A stretch of 33,695 bases of DNA from Candidatus Eiseniibacteriota bacterium (GTDB lineage: Bacteria > Eisenbacteria > RBG-16-71-46). Positions within the stretch are counted from its first letter, which is position 1. Each line of letters starts with the position of its first letter. The notes beneath the pieces are model-generated. The model saw nothing but the letters and a program-made list of their open reading frames with translations, had not been told where the DNA came from and did no database searches. The position numbers and the translations under genes were made by a program. The DNA is taken from the NCBI GenBank assembly GCA_016223045.1, contig JACRPT010000091.1:1-33695 (forward strand), given 5' to 3'. Of the stretch, positions 23,178-30,330 are shown piece by piece.

Positions 23178-24035
23178 ATGCCACGCTCCGCCGCAGTGGG
23201 ACACGACGCGCGCCACCCCGTGCACCGGGCGGCGCTGGCGCTGTGGCGGCGCGTCCTGCCTGCCTGCCTGCTCGGCGTGTTCCTGGCGGAACTCCTGGTG
23301 ATGCTCGTGCTGGACCGACTTCACGTGCGCTGGGGGTGGGCCTCTTCCCTGCTCGATGCCGCCCTGCTCACCGCCTTGATCCTCCCCCTGCTCTACTTCG
23401 TGGTGCTGTGCCCGGTGGGCGAGCTGGCGGCTCGGCTGGCCACCTCCGCGAACGCCATGTTCCGGGCCGTGGTGGAAGCCGCCGGCGACGCCATCGTGGT
23501 GGGCGACCTCGAGGGCCGGATCCGCTACGTGAACCCGGCCGCGCTCGCGATGCTCGGCTACTCGCGGGAGGAGCTGGAGGGCGCGGACATCGCACTGCTG
23601 GTGCCTGAGGAGCTGCGGGAACGCCACCGCGAAGGCATGCGCCGCTACCTCGAGGCCGGCGAAGGCCGGGGCGTGGGCCGCGGCACGGTCGAGCTGGAAG
23701 CGCTCGCCAGGAACGGCGCACGCATCCCGGTGGAAGTGACTTTCTGCGCGCTGAACGCGCACCAGAACGGGCTGCCGGTGGCGGTGCTCCGGGACCTGCG
23801 CCAGCGGCGGCGCCTCGGCCTCTACGAGGCCCTGCTGCCGGCGTGCTGCATCTGCGGTGCCATCCGGGATGACGACGGCGCGGGCCACGGCGCGGGTGAC
23901 TGGAAGAGCCTCGAGGACTACGTGGAGCGTCACGCCGCGGCGCGCTTCAGCCACACCTTCTGTCCCCGCTGCCTCGAGAAGTACCGGCGCGAGCAGGGGC
24001 TGGCCGCGGCATCTCCGGTGAAGATGGCTTCGTGA
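23178..24035 (+). CDS. Membrane PAS-domain protein with a Cys-rich C-terminal module
   Basis: A 285-residue protein. Two TM segments lie at about 27-46 and 58-78. A PAS domain follows (about 92-205: FRAVVEAAGDAIVVGDLEGRIRYVNPAALAMLGYSREELEG). The C-terminal module has CCIC at 223-226, IRDDD, W242, LEDYVERHAAARFSH and CPRC at 262-265. It matches the CxxCxxIRDDxGYW...FSHxxCPxC module often found at the end of PAS or receiver proteins, probably a metal or redox site. There is no kinase, GGDEF or methyl-accepting output domain, so it must act through a partner. ATG 23178 follows GAGGAGAAGG. It is separated from the HD-GYP gene by 205 bases. The signal is unknown. Confidence 0.85.
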   Translation: MPRSAAVGHDARHPVHRAALALWRRVLPACLLGVFLAELLVMLVLDRLHVRWGWASSLLDAALLTALILPLLYFVVLCPVGELAARLATSANAMFRAVVEAAGDAIVVGDLEGRIRYVNPAALAMLGYSREELEGADIALLVPEELRERHREGMRRYLEAGEGRGVGRGTVELEALARNGARIPVEVTFCALNAHQNGLPVAVLRDLRQRRRLGLYEALLPACCICGAIRDDDGAGHGAGDWKSLEDYVERHAAARFSHTFCPRCLEKYRREQGLAAASPVKMAS

Positions 24036-24079
24036 CGAGGCGGGCCGCGGAGGCGTCACTGAGCGGCCCCGAGAATCCA

Positions 24080-24096
24080 GACGCCGCCGCGGCGTC
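24080..24096 (+). terminator. Short perfect dyad after the PAS gene
   Basis: GACGCCGC and GCGGCGTC flank a single C, 45 bases past the stop codon. Without a T-run it is only a weak terminator candidate. Confidence 0.3.
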
Positions 24097-24197
24097 GCGC
24101 CCGCCGAAGCCCGCCCGAACCCATCCCGCCTCCGCAGCCCCCGCACTCACACACAGGGGCCGGGCTCCCTTCAGGGGCTGACGATCCCGGGCACAGG

Positions 24198-24353
24198 GCC
24201 TCGAAGGTCGCGGCCGTCCGCAATCGCCGGGTGCCGGCCGTGAACGCTCACGGTGGTTTCGGGCGCTGGGTGTTCATTGAGATCTCCGACCCCCAGGACA
24301 CCAGGAACACGATTCGCGTTATGCTGCCGGCTCCCGCCGCGGCGGCGGGCTAG
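24198..24353 (+). pseudogene. C-terminal fragment resembling a type III-like restriction helicase (Res)
   Basis: The frame ending at TAG 24351-24353 reads VPAVNAHGGFGRWVFIEI and then SDPQDTRNTIRVML. This resembles the extreme C-terminus of large DEAD/DEAH restriction helicases of the type III Res group, where a VPAVNNHGGFGRWAF-type phrase ends the protein. No ribosome site or upstream helicase motifs are present, and the frame before about 24198 loses resemblance. I read it as the tail of a gene removed by deletion. It lies 10 bases before the nucleotidyltransferase gene. The match is from memory of the family and needs a database search. Confidence 0.45.
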
Positions 24354-24363
24354 GAGGCGAGTG

Positions 24364-24666
24364 ATGGTCTACCACGGGGTGCGGCTGCCCGAGGAGGAGA
24401 TCGCGGAGCTGTGCCAGCGCCACCACATCCGAAGGCTCGCGCTCTTCGGCTCGATCCTGTCCGACGAGTTCCGGCCGGGAAGCGACGTTGATGTGCTCGT
24501 GGAGTTCGAGCCGGGCATGACTCCGGGGCTCGACTTCTTCGGCATCGAAATCGAACTGAGCGACTTGCTGGGGCGCCCCGTTGACCTCAACACCCCCAGG
24601 AGCCTGAGTCGGTATTTCAGGGATCAGGTGCTCGCCGAGGCGCGAACGGTCTATGCCCAAGAGTGA
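24364..24666 (+). CDS. mntA: MntA-type minimal nucleotidyltransferase (antitoxin family)
   Basis: A 100-residue MNT protein. The motif LFGSILSDEF followed by SDVDVLVEF gives the GS-x-D-x-D nucleotidyltransferase active site, with the third acidic position in RPVDLNTP. In MntA-HepT modules this protein AMPylates and neutralises the HepT RNase. AGGAGG (24352-24357) precedes ATG 24364 at good spacing; GTG 24361 is a possible alternative three bases earlier. The 3' end overlaps hepT by 14 bases, the usual arrangement. All catalytic residues seem present although the toxin is truncated. Confidence 0.88.
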   Translation: MVYHGVRLPEEEIAELCQRHHIRRLALFGSILSDEFRPGSDVDVLVEFEPGMTPGLDFFGIEIELSDLLGRPVDLNTPRSLSRYFRDQVLAEARTVYAQE

Positions 24667-24844
24667 CGCGGTTCGCGTGCGTCACATGCTCGACGCGGCC
24701 CACGAGGCCGTCGAGCTTGTGAAGGGCAAGTCGCAGCGGGATCTTGAACGCGAGCGGCTCCTGCACCTGTCCATCGTCCGGCTGCTCGAGGTCGTGGGGG
24801 AGGCGGCGCGCTGGGAAGCGATTCTCTCGTCAGAAGAACCCTGA
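24653..24844 (+). pseudogene. hepT: Truncated HepT toxin (HEPN RNase remnant)
   Basis: The 63-residue frame starts as a normal HepT: VRHMLDAAHEAVELV, then LSIVRLLEVVGEAAR. It diverges right after GEAAR and ends at 24844. Intact HepT proteins are about 110-140 residues, and the missing part holds the RxxxxHxY catalytic motif. None of the three forward frames between 24845 and 24900 resumes the family sequence, so this is a deletion rather than a simple frameshift. The sulfide operon on the other strand ends 55 bases later. The product, if made, should lack RNase activity. Confidence 0.78.
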
Positions 24845-24899
24845 CCGTGCCCCCCAAGATGAAAGCCGCGGTCAGGAAGCTGCCGGTCAGGACCCCCAC

Positions 24900-26051
24900 T
24901 CAGATCCAGCGCCTGAGCCACATCCTCTCGAGCAGCACCTTGGCCGCGTGCCAGCGGCGGGCGGGCGGGTGGAGCCCCACCCGGGGCGCCGGCTCCGCGT
25001 AGAAGTCGCCCTTGCCGAAGCCGGCGCGCCCCTCGCCAGTTTCGAGGAAGCACTCGCCCACGCCATCGTAGGACGCTGGGCTTCCCCGGCCGGTGATCTC
25101 GCGGGCGAGGTTGTGGGCCACGACCTGCGCCTGCCGCTCCGCGAACACCCCGGCCTTCGGCAGCGGCTTGCCCATCGCGAGCGGGACGCTGACCACGTCG
25201 CCGAGCGCGTACACGCGCGGGTGGACCGTCTCGAACGTGCGCCGGTCGGCGGCCATCCAGCCGCTCTCCGCCGCCAGCCCGGACTCGCGGACCACCCGCG
25301 GGGCGCGATGCGGGGGAACGAAGGCCAGCAGGTCGTAGCCGGCCTCGACGCCGTTGGCGAACCTGAGACGCCGCTCCGCCGGGTCCACGCCGACGACCTG
25401 GTGCTCCGGGTGGTAGGCGATGCCCTTCGACTCGACCATCTGGCGCACTCCTCTCGAGACCTCGGGCCCCGCGGTTCCCATCGGGCCCGGCTCGGCGGCG
25501 TAGAGGGTGATCTCGGTGCGGTCGCGGATGCCGCGCCGGCGGCAGTACCACTCCAGCAGCATGGCCGCCTCGTAGGGCGCGCCCGGGCACTTGTAGGCCG
25601 GCGCCGCGGTCATCACCACCAGCCGGCCGCCCGTGAACGCCGACAGCGCATCCCGCAGTCCCGCGGCGCCCGCCGGCGTGTAGAAGTCGTGGCCGCCCTC
25701 CGCCAGACCGGGAAGCTGATCCGCCGCCAGCTCGGCCCCCAGGGCGATCACGAGATGGTCGCCCTCCAGAGCGCTGCCTTCCACGACCACGCGCCGCTTC
25801 TCGGGCTCGATCCGCTCGATCTCGCCCCGCACCAGCTCGACGCCCTTCGGGACCAGGCGGGGAAGCGGCCGCGAGATGCCCTCCACGGTGCGGTCGCCGG
25901 TCATCAGCCACAACAGCGACGGCTCGAAAAGGAAGGAGGCCCTGCGCTCCACCAGCACGATGCGGTGGGGATGCGGGAGCGCCCGCCTCAGGCACCGGGC
26001 CACGACCAGCCCGCCCACTCCGCCGCCGAGCACGAGTGTCGTAGAAGCCAT
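24900..26051 (-). CDS. Sulfide:quinone oxidoreductase-like flavoprotein
   Basis: A 383-residue FAD protein. The Rossmann motif is LGGGVGGLVVARCL near the start, a second nucleotide-binding region follows GGRLVV, and the late FAD segment is VYALGDVVSVPLAMGKPLPKAG. The CPGAPYEAAMLLEWY segment near residue 156 carries a cysteine at a position used by SQR-like enzymes. The C-terminal basic/aromatic helix (KVLLERMWLRRWI) fits membrane attachment near quinones. SQR oxidises sulfide to sulfane sulfur and passes electrons to quinone. Other SQR-like flavoproteins do not use sulfide, so the substrate rests on the operon: DsrE and an ArsR-rhodanese regulator are upstream. ATG 26051 follows GGAGGG. Confidence 0.85.
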   Translation of the reverse strand: MASTTLVLGGGVGGLVVARCLRRALPHPHRIVLVERRASFLFEPSLLWLMTGDRTVEGISRPLPRLVPKGVELVRGEIERIEPEKRRVVVEGSALEGDHLVIALGAELAADQLPGLAEGGHDFYTPAGAAGLRDALSAFTGGRLVVMTAAPAYKCPGAPYEAAMLLEWYCRRRGIRDRTEITLYAAEPGPMGTAGPEVSRGVRQMVESKGIAYHPEHQVVGVDPAERRLRFANGVEAGYDLLAFVPPHRAPRVVRESGLAAESGWMAADRRTFETVHPRVYALGDVVSVPLAMGKPLPKAGVFAERQAQVVAHNLAREITGRGSPASYDGVGECFLETGEGRAGFGKGDFYAEPAPRVGLHPPARRWHAAKVLLERMWLRRWI

Positions 26052-26073
26052 GCAGCCCTCCGGAAGACGACCT

Positions 26074-26424
26074 CTAGAAGACGATGACCTTGTCGGCCTC
26101 GAGCGTCCATTCGGTCAGCTGGTCCATGGAGCCTCGATGGGCGCCCTCGACCAGGTCCGCCTCGCCGATGCCCCGGGCTTCCATGCAGCTGCCGCACACG
26201 CCGATGACGCCGCCATGCCTGGCCACCGCGCCCAGCATGGTCTGGATGTTGTAGAAGCCCGTCGGCACCTTCTGGCCGCGCCGGGCGCAGGCCGCGGCGT
26301 CGCCCATCAGGAAGACCCTGAGCTCGACGCCCTCCCGTCTCGCCAGCGAGCCGCCGAGCCGGATGCCGTTGTACGCCCGCTCGCTGCCGTAGGGCGCGTC
26401 GTTGAGGACGATGAGTGTCTTCAC
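26074..26424 (-). CDS. DsrE/DsrF-family sulfur-relay protein
   Basis: A 116-residue DsrE-like protein: KTLIVLNDAPYGSERAYNGIRLGGSLA at the start, VFLMGDAAACA, and GVCGSCMEARGI with a CxxC pair, followed by the acidic EADKVIVF end. DsrE-family proteins carry sulfur as persulfide between enzymes. GTG 26424 is chosen because it follows GGAGGCGAGG and overlaps the upstream stop (GTGA), giving tight coupling; a longer frame begins inside the regulator gene. Placed between the regulator and the flavoprotein, it could accept sulfane sulfur made by the SQR-like enzyme. Confidence 0.88.
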   Translation of the reverse strand: MKTLIVLNDAPYGSERAYNGIRLGGSLARREGVELRVFLMGDAAACARRGQKVPTGFYNIQTMLGAVARHGGVIGVCGSCMEARGIGEADLVEGAHRGSMDQLTEWTLEADKVIVF

Positions 26425-27101
26425 GGCCTCGCCTCCGCTTCCCCACCCTCGACCGGCAGGCCCGCGGCCCGCCACTCGGGGAAACCCTCCGTCAGGCGAC
26501 GCGCGCCGAGCCCGCGGGCGCGCAGGATCTCGACGGCCCGGTACGCCAGCACGCAGTACGGCCCCCGGCAGTACGCCACGACCTCCCGGTCGGGCGGCAG
26601 CTCGCCGATGCGCTGCTCCAGCTCCGCCGCCGGGATGGAGACGGCGCCCGGGATGTGGCCGGCCCGATACTCGACGGCCGGCCGGACGTCGAGGACGGAC
26701 ACGGTCCCGACGCGGGCGCGCTCGAGAAGCTCCTCGCGCTCGACGGGCTCGAGCTGGTCGCGCGCCCGGAAGTAGGTCCGGACGATGCGCTCGACCTCGG
26801 CTAGCCGGCGCTCGGCGAGCGACCGGATCACGCGCGCCAGCTCGAAGACGTCGGGCCCGGCCAGGCGGTAGTAGACGTGGAGGCCCTCCTTGCGGGCCTC
26901 GACGAGCCGGGCTTCGCGGAGCACCTGCAGGTGGTGCGAGGCGTTGGCGAGGGAAAGGGCGGTCTCCCTGGCCAGCGCCTCCACGCTGCGCTCTCCCTGG
27001 GCCAGGATCTCGAGCAACTCCAGGCGCCGAGGGCTCGCGACCGCCTTGCCGACGCGCGAGAACTCCTGGAACAGGCGTGTCTTCAACTCATGCGGGGGCA
27101 T
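26421..27101 (-). CDS. ArsR-family regulator fused to a rhodanese domain
   Basis: A 226-residue two-domain protein. Residues 10-95 are an ArsR winged helix (SPRRLELLEILAQGERSVEALARETALSLANASHHLQVLREARLV). Residues 125-222 are a rhodanese domain with the active loop CRGPYC (Cys178 and Cys183). The winged helix contains no cysteine, unlike BigR and SqrR, whose persulfide-sensing dithiol sits there. So sensing probably uses the rhodanese cysteines, which is inference. Derepression by sulfide or persulfide would release the operon with DsrE and the SQR-like enzyme. A good ribosome site (GGAGGAG) precedes ATG 27101, and promoter plus operator are upstream. Confidence 0.92.
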   Translation of the reverse strand: MPPHELKTRLFQEFSRVGKAVASPRRLELLEILAQGERSVEALARETALSLANASHHLQVLREARLVEARKEGLHVYYRLAGPDVFELARVIRSLAERRLAEVERIVRTYFRARDQLEPVEREELLERARVGTVSVLDVRPAVEYRAGHIPGAVSIPAAELEQRIGELPPDREVVAYCRGPYCVLAYRAVEILRARGLGARRLTEGFPEWRAAGLPVEGGEAEARP

Positions 27102-27120
27102 GTCCAGCTCCTCCGGAAGT

Positions 27121-27164
27121 AATCAAACGATTGCCTGAATATCACCGGAGGCAGGACTCGTCAA
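27121..27164 (-). promoter_or_regulatory. Promoter and candidate ArsR operator of the sulfide operon
   Basis: On the minus strand TTGACG (27164-27159) and TATTCA (27141-27136) are 17 bp apart. The inverted repeat AATC-N4-GATT (27121-27132) overlaps the expected start of transcription, a usual place for ArsR binding. It lies 20 bases before the regulator gene, which suggests autorepression. Confidence 0.7.
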
Positions 27165-27245
27165 GGGGTTCGAGCTGGCTCCTGCGTTGCGCCGGGGCGG
27201 ATGCCGGCTGGACCGGGTCGCACGGGCCGGATGCGCGGAATGGGG

Positions 27246-27302
27246 CTCCGGCGCGGACGCCGGAGGGCAGGGAAACGGCCGGAGGCTCTCGCCCCCGGCC
27301 GT
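27246..27302 (-). terminator. Two hairpins terminating the histidine kinase gene
   Basis: First on the minus strand is a 12-bp stem (27291-27302 with 27275-27286, one G-U pair) with a GAGA tetraloop followed by TTT, a good intrinsic terminator about 45 bases after the stop. A second perfect 8-bp stem (27246-27253 with 27258-27265) lies just beyond. Together they insulate the sulfide operon. Confidence 0.75.
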
Positions 27303-27345
27303 CCCGGTCCCGGACCCGCTGTCCCGGACCTGCTTCCCTCTCCGG

Positions 27346-28938
27346 TCAGGCTGCCCGGCGCTCGGCCTCGGACTCGGCCTCGACCGGCACCAGCCTGGGC
27401 ATGGGGAGCCGCACCCAGAAGGTGCTGCCCTCGCCCGGGCGGCTGTTCACGCCGACGTGGCCGCCGTGCAGCTCGGTGATGCGCTTGACCAGGTGGAGCC
27501 CGATGCCGAGCCCGCGGCGCCCGTCCTTCTCGCCGTGGCCCTGGCCGAACAGCTCGAAGATGTGGGTCGCCTCCTCGGGCTCGATGCCGGTGCCCTGGTC
27601 GCGCACCTCGACCCGGAGGAAATCGCCGTCGCGCAGGGTCTCGACGGCGATGGTGCCGGCGTCGGGGCTGAACTTGACCGCGTTCACCAGCAGGTTCACG
27701 AACACCTGCCGCATCTTGACCTCGTCCATCATCACCGGCGGCAGGTCGGAGGCCAGGCTCTCGCTCACGGCGATGCCGCGCTTCTCGGCGATCGAGCGCG
27801 TGGTCTCGACCGCGGCGTGCACCACCTCGGAGGCCGACACCGACACGCACTTGAGCGTGAGCTTGCCGCTCTCGATGCGCGACAGGTCGAGGATGTCCTC
27901 GATCAGGCTCAGCAGCCGGCCGGCCTCGGCGCGCAGGCGGCGCAGGAACTCGCCCTTCTGGTCACGCGAGAGCCGCGCCTCGTTGTCGTCGAGCAGCTCG
28001 GCATAGGCGATCACCGAAGTGAGCGGGGTCTTGAGCTCGTGGCTGGCGGTCGAGAGGAACACATCCTTCATGCGGTTCATCTCGCTGAGCTTGAGGTTGT
28101 CGGCCTCCAGCTCGCGCGTGCGGCTGCCCAGGCGCTCCATGGTGTCGGCCCGGTCGATCACCGCGCCCACGTGCTCGGCGAACATCTGGAGGATGTCGCG
28201 GTGGTGGTTCTGGAAGTTCTCCGGGTGATTGATGCGGTTCACGTTGAGCACGCCCACGCAGCGGTCGCCGACGCGCAGCGGCAGCGACAGCGCCGAGGTG
28301 ATGTTGCGATTGCGCTTGAAGTGCGCGTCGAACGGCCCGGGCCCGTTCCCGGAGTCGAGCTGCACCGCCTCCTTGCGCTCCGCCACCCAGCCGGCGATGC
28401 CTTCGCCCAGACGCTTGCGGGCGTTCTTCGCGAACTCGCTCTCGAGGCCGTACGAGGCGCGGGTCTCGAGCAGGCTGCTCGCCGGGTTGTAGATCATGAT
28501 CGAGGCCTGCTGGGCCTTCAGCGTGGCGACGACGCGCCGCACGATGATCTCGAGGATGTCGTCGAGCCGCAGCTGCAGGTTGAGCGCGGTCGAGACCTGG
28601 AACAACGCCGACAGCTCGGAGAGGCGGGTGCGGACGTTCTCCTTCTCCTGCTCCTCGTGCTCGAGCTGGTGCCGCATGCGGTTCAGCTCCCGCTGTTTGA
28701 GCACGGTGTAGAGGCAGAAGAGCAGCACCAGGCCGGCGAGGCCGGTGACGGCCACGTACTCGGTGTCGATCGAGCGGCCGGTCTCCTCGGCGGTGGCGCG
28801 GACCAGGTTGAGGAGCGGCAGGTAGAGCAGCGGGACGGCGGCGGTCAGGGCGATGACGAGCACGAACGTCAGCGCCCAGAGCAGCCATGCGCGACGGTTG
28901 ATCGAGTCCCTCTTGGACCCGCGCTTGCGAGCGAACAT
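27346..28938 (-). CDS. GAF-domain sensor histidine kinase
   Basis: A 530-residue kinase. Two TM helices lie at about 18-40 and 62-80, with a short external loop. A coiled linker leads to a GAF domain (about 110-265: LFQVSTALNLQLRLDDILEII, then GEGIAGWVAERKE, then GVLNVNRIN). Next is HisKA with His300 in STASHELKTPLTSVIAYAELL, then the ATPase domain with N-box VNLLVNAVKFSP, G1 DQGTGIEP and G2 GLGIGLHLVKRI. It should autophosphorylate His300 in response to a signal bound by GAF or sensed at the membrane. No response regulator is adjacent, so the partner lies elsewhere. AGGGAG lies 10 bases before ATG 28938. The gene diverges from the esterase gene and ends in a strong terminator. Confidence 0.93.
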   Translation of the reverse strand: MFARKRGSKRDSINRRAWLLWALTFVLVIALTAAVPLLYLPLLNLVRATAEETGRSIDTEYVAVTGLAGLVLLFCLYTVLKQRELNRMRHQLEHEEQEKENVRTRLSELSALFQVSTALNLQLRLDDILEIIVRRVVATLKAQQASIMIYNPASSLLETRASYGLESEFAKNARKRLGEGIAGWVAERKEAVQLDSGNGPGPFDAHFKRNRNITSALSLPLRVGDRCVGVLNVNRINHPENFQNHHRDILQMFAEHVGAVIDRADTMERLGSRTRELEADNLKLSEMNRMKDVFLSTASHELKTPLTSVIAYAELLDDNEARLSRDQKGEFLRRLRAEAGRLLSLIEDILDLSRIESGKLTLKCVSVSASEVVHAAVETTRSIAEKRGIAVSESLASDLPPVMMDEVKMRQVFVNLLVNAVKFSPDAGTIAVETLRDGDFLRVEVRDQGTGIEPEEATHIFELFGQGHGEKDGRRGLGIGLHLVKRITELHGGHVGVNSRPGEGSTFWVRLPMPRLVPVEAESEAERRAA

Positions 28939-29052
28939 GGATGAGGCACTCCCTGCCGAGGACGAGGAGTCGGAGCTTCCGGGGTCGCCACGGTTATCGG
29001 CCCGAGCGGCGCGGAGTTGAGCCCGGAATGCGTGGCCGGCGGGGCCCCGGGG

Positions 29053-29079
29053 CGCCCCCGGCGGGAGACGCCGGGGGCG
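29053..29079. other. Perfect 11-bp hairpin between divergent genes
   Basis: CGCCCCCGGCG and CGCCGGGGGCG flank GGAGA. It lies between the kinase gene (-) and the esterase promoter (+), with no T-run on either side. It could form in the kinase leader or stop transcription running across the region. Confidence 0.5.
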
Positions 29080-29112
29080 GGTCGGCGCCGCATCGCGCGG
29101 CCCCTGCCCGGG

Positions 29113-29141
29113 TTGGGGAAACGGGCGGCGGGCTCTATCGT
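29113..29141 (+). promoter_or_regulatory. Predicted promoter of the esterase-ABC transporter genes
   Basis: TTGGGG (29113-29118) and TATCGT (29136-29141) are 17 bp apart. The start would be near 29148, about 50 bases before ATG 29197. The -35 is imperfect. Confidence 0.5.
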
Positions 29142-29196
29142 GCCTCCGGCGGCCGGGCGGACGGGCGGGCGGCACGGGACCGGGGAGGAGCAGGAG

Positions 29197-30222
29197 ATGA
29201 GGCAGGGACAGGTGGTGATGGAGCGGTTCGAAAGCGCGGTGCTCGCGGGCAACCCGGCCGGTGACCCCCACGTGCGCACGGTGCCGGTCTACCTGCCGCC
29301 GTCCTACCCGGACGCTCCGGAGCGGCGCTATCCGGTGGCCTTCGTGCTCACCGGCTTCACCGGGCGCGGGCGCATGCTGCTCAACGATAACCCGTGGTCT
29401 CCCGCGCTCGACGACCGCATGGACGCACTCATCGCGAGCGGCGCCTGCGGCGAGATGATCCTGGTGATGCCCGACTGCCTCACCCGCTTCGGCGGCTCGC
29501 AGTACCTCGACTCGAGCGCCACCGGCCGCTATGCGACGCACCTGGTCGAGGAGCTGGTGCCGCACGTGGACCGCCGCTTCCGCACGCTCGCCGCCCGCGA
29601 CCATCGCGGCGTGATCGGCAAGTCCTCGGGCGGCTACGGCGCGCTGGTGCTGGGCATGCGGCGCCCGGAGGTGTTCGGCGCGGTCGCCTGCCACAGCGGC
29701 GACTTGTGCTTCGACTACTGCTACCGCGGCGACGTGCCGAAGTTCTGCAGCCTGGTCCAGCAGGCGGGCGGGCTCCGGGAGTGGCTCGAGACCTTCGAGG
29801 CGAAGCGCCAGAAGGGCCACGACGACATGTTGGTCCTGAACATCCTCGCCATGGCGGCGGCCTACTCGCCCAACCCCGCCATGCCGCCCTTCGGCGTGGA
29901 CCTGCCGTGCGACCTCGAGACCGGCGCGTTCCGTGCCGAGGTGTGGGCGCGCTGGCTCGAGCACGACCCGCTCCACCTGATCGAGTCCTCGGCCGGGGCG
30001 CTGCGCTCGCTGCGGCTGCTCTACCTCGACTGCGGCACGCGCGACGAGTGGCACCTCCATCACGGGGCGCGACTGTTCGCGCGGCGGCTCGCCGAGCTGG
30101 GGGTCCCGCACGAGCGCGAGGAGTTCGACGACGGCCACCTGAACGTGAGCTATCGCTACGACGTGAGCCTGCCCAAGATGGCGCGGGCGCTGGGCGCTGC
30201 GGGCGCGGGAGAAACCGCGTGA
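29197..30222 (+). CDS. Putative esterase, alpha/beta hydrolase of the esterase D type
   Basis: A 341-residue hydrolase. RTVPVYLPPSYPDAPERRYPVAFVLTGFTG opens the fold, and the nucleophile elbow is GKSSGGYGAL with Ser143. The likely acid lies in LYLDCGTRDEWHLH, and the likely base is His in FDDGHLNVSYRY. Relatives hydrolyse acyl esters (S-formylglutathione, ferric enterobactin, mycolyl transfer); the substrate here is not evident and no signal peptide is visible. ATG 29197 follows GGGGAGGAGCAGGAG. The last 20 codons lie in the first unit of a 56-bp repeat, and the stop overlaps a GTG. Downstream is an ABC transporter, so the esterase may act on an imported or exported compound. Confidence 0.85.
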   Translation: MRQGQVVMERFESAVLAGNPAGDPHVRTVPVYLPPSYPDAPERRYPVAFVLTGFTGRGRMLLNDNPWSPALDDRMDALIASGACGEMILVMPDCLTRFGGSQYLDSSATGRYATHLVEELVPHVDRRFRTLAARDHRGVIGKSSGGYGALVLGMRRPEVFGAVACHSGDLCFDYCYRGDVPKFCSLVQQAGGLREWLETFEAKRQKGHDDMLVLNILAMAAAYSPNPAMPPFGVDLPCDLETGAFRAEVWARWLEHDPLHLIESSAGALRSLRLLYLDCGTRDEWHLHHGARLFARRLAELGVPHEREEFDDGHLNVSYRYDVSLPKMARALGAAGAGETA

Positions 30223-30330
30223 GCCTGCCCAGGATGGCGCGGGCGCCGGGCGCCGCGGGCGCGGGGGGAACCGCGTGAGCCTGCCCAGGATGGCGCGGGC
30301 GCCGGGCGCCGCGGGCGCGGACGGGACCGC
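30163..30330 (+). repeat. Three 56-bp tandem repeats joining esterase and ABC genes
   Basis: Units start at 30163, 30219 and 30275, each opening GTGAGCCTGCCC; the last two differ at only about three bases. The ABC gene begins GTGAGC at 30331, exactly one period later. Because 56 is not a multiple of three, each unit shifts frame, so GTGA at every junction is a stop overlapping a start. The esterase stop (30220-30222) overlaps GTG 30219, a 19-residue frame runs 30219-30278, and another runs 30275-30334 to overlap GTG 30331. G-rich ribosome-site-like runs precede each GTG. Confidence 0.92.

Noticed and set aside
20351-23179. Very long minus-strand frame opposite the HEAT and HD-GYP genes
   Set aside because: It is the mirror of two genes with recognisable domains on the plus strand and has no domain character itself.
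24651-24899. Minus-strand 82-codon frame with a hydrophobic start after the SQR-like gene
   Set aside because: It lies antisense to mntA/hepT, starts with GTG without a ribosome site, and most of it is Pro/Arg-rich.
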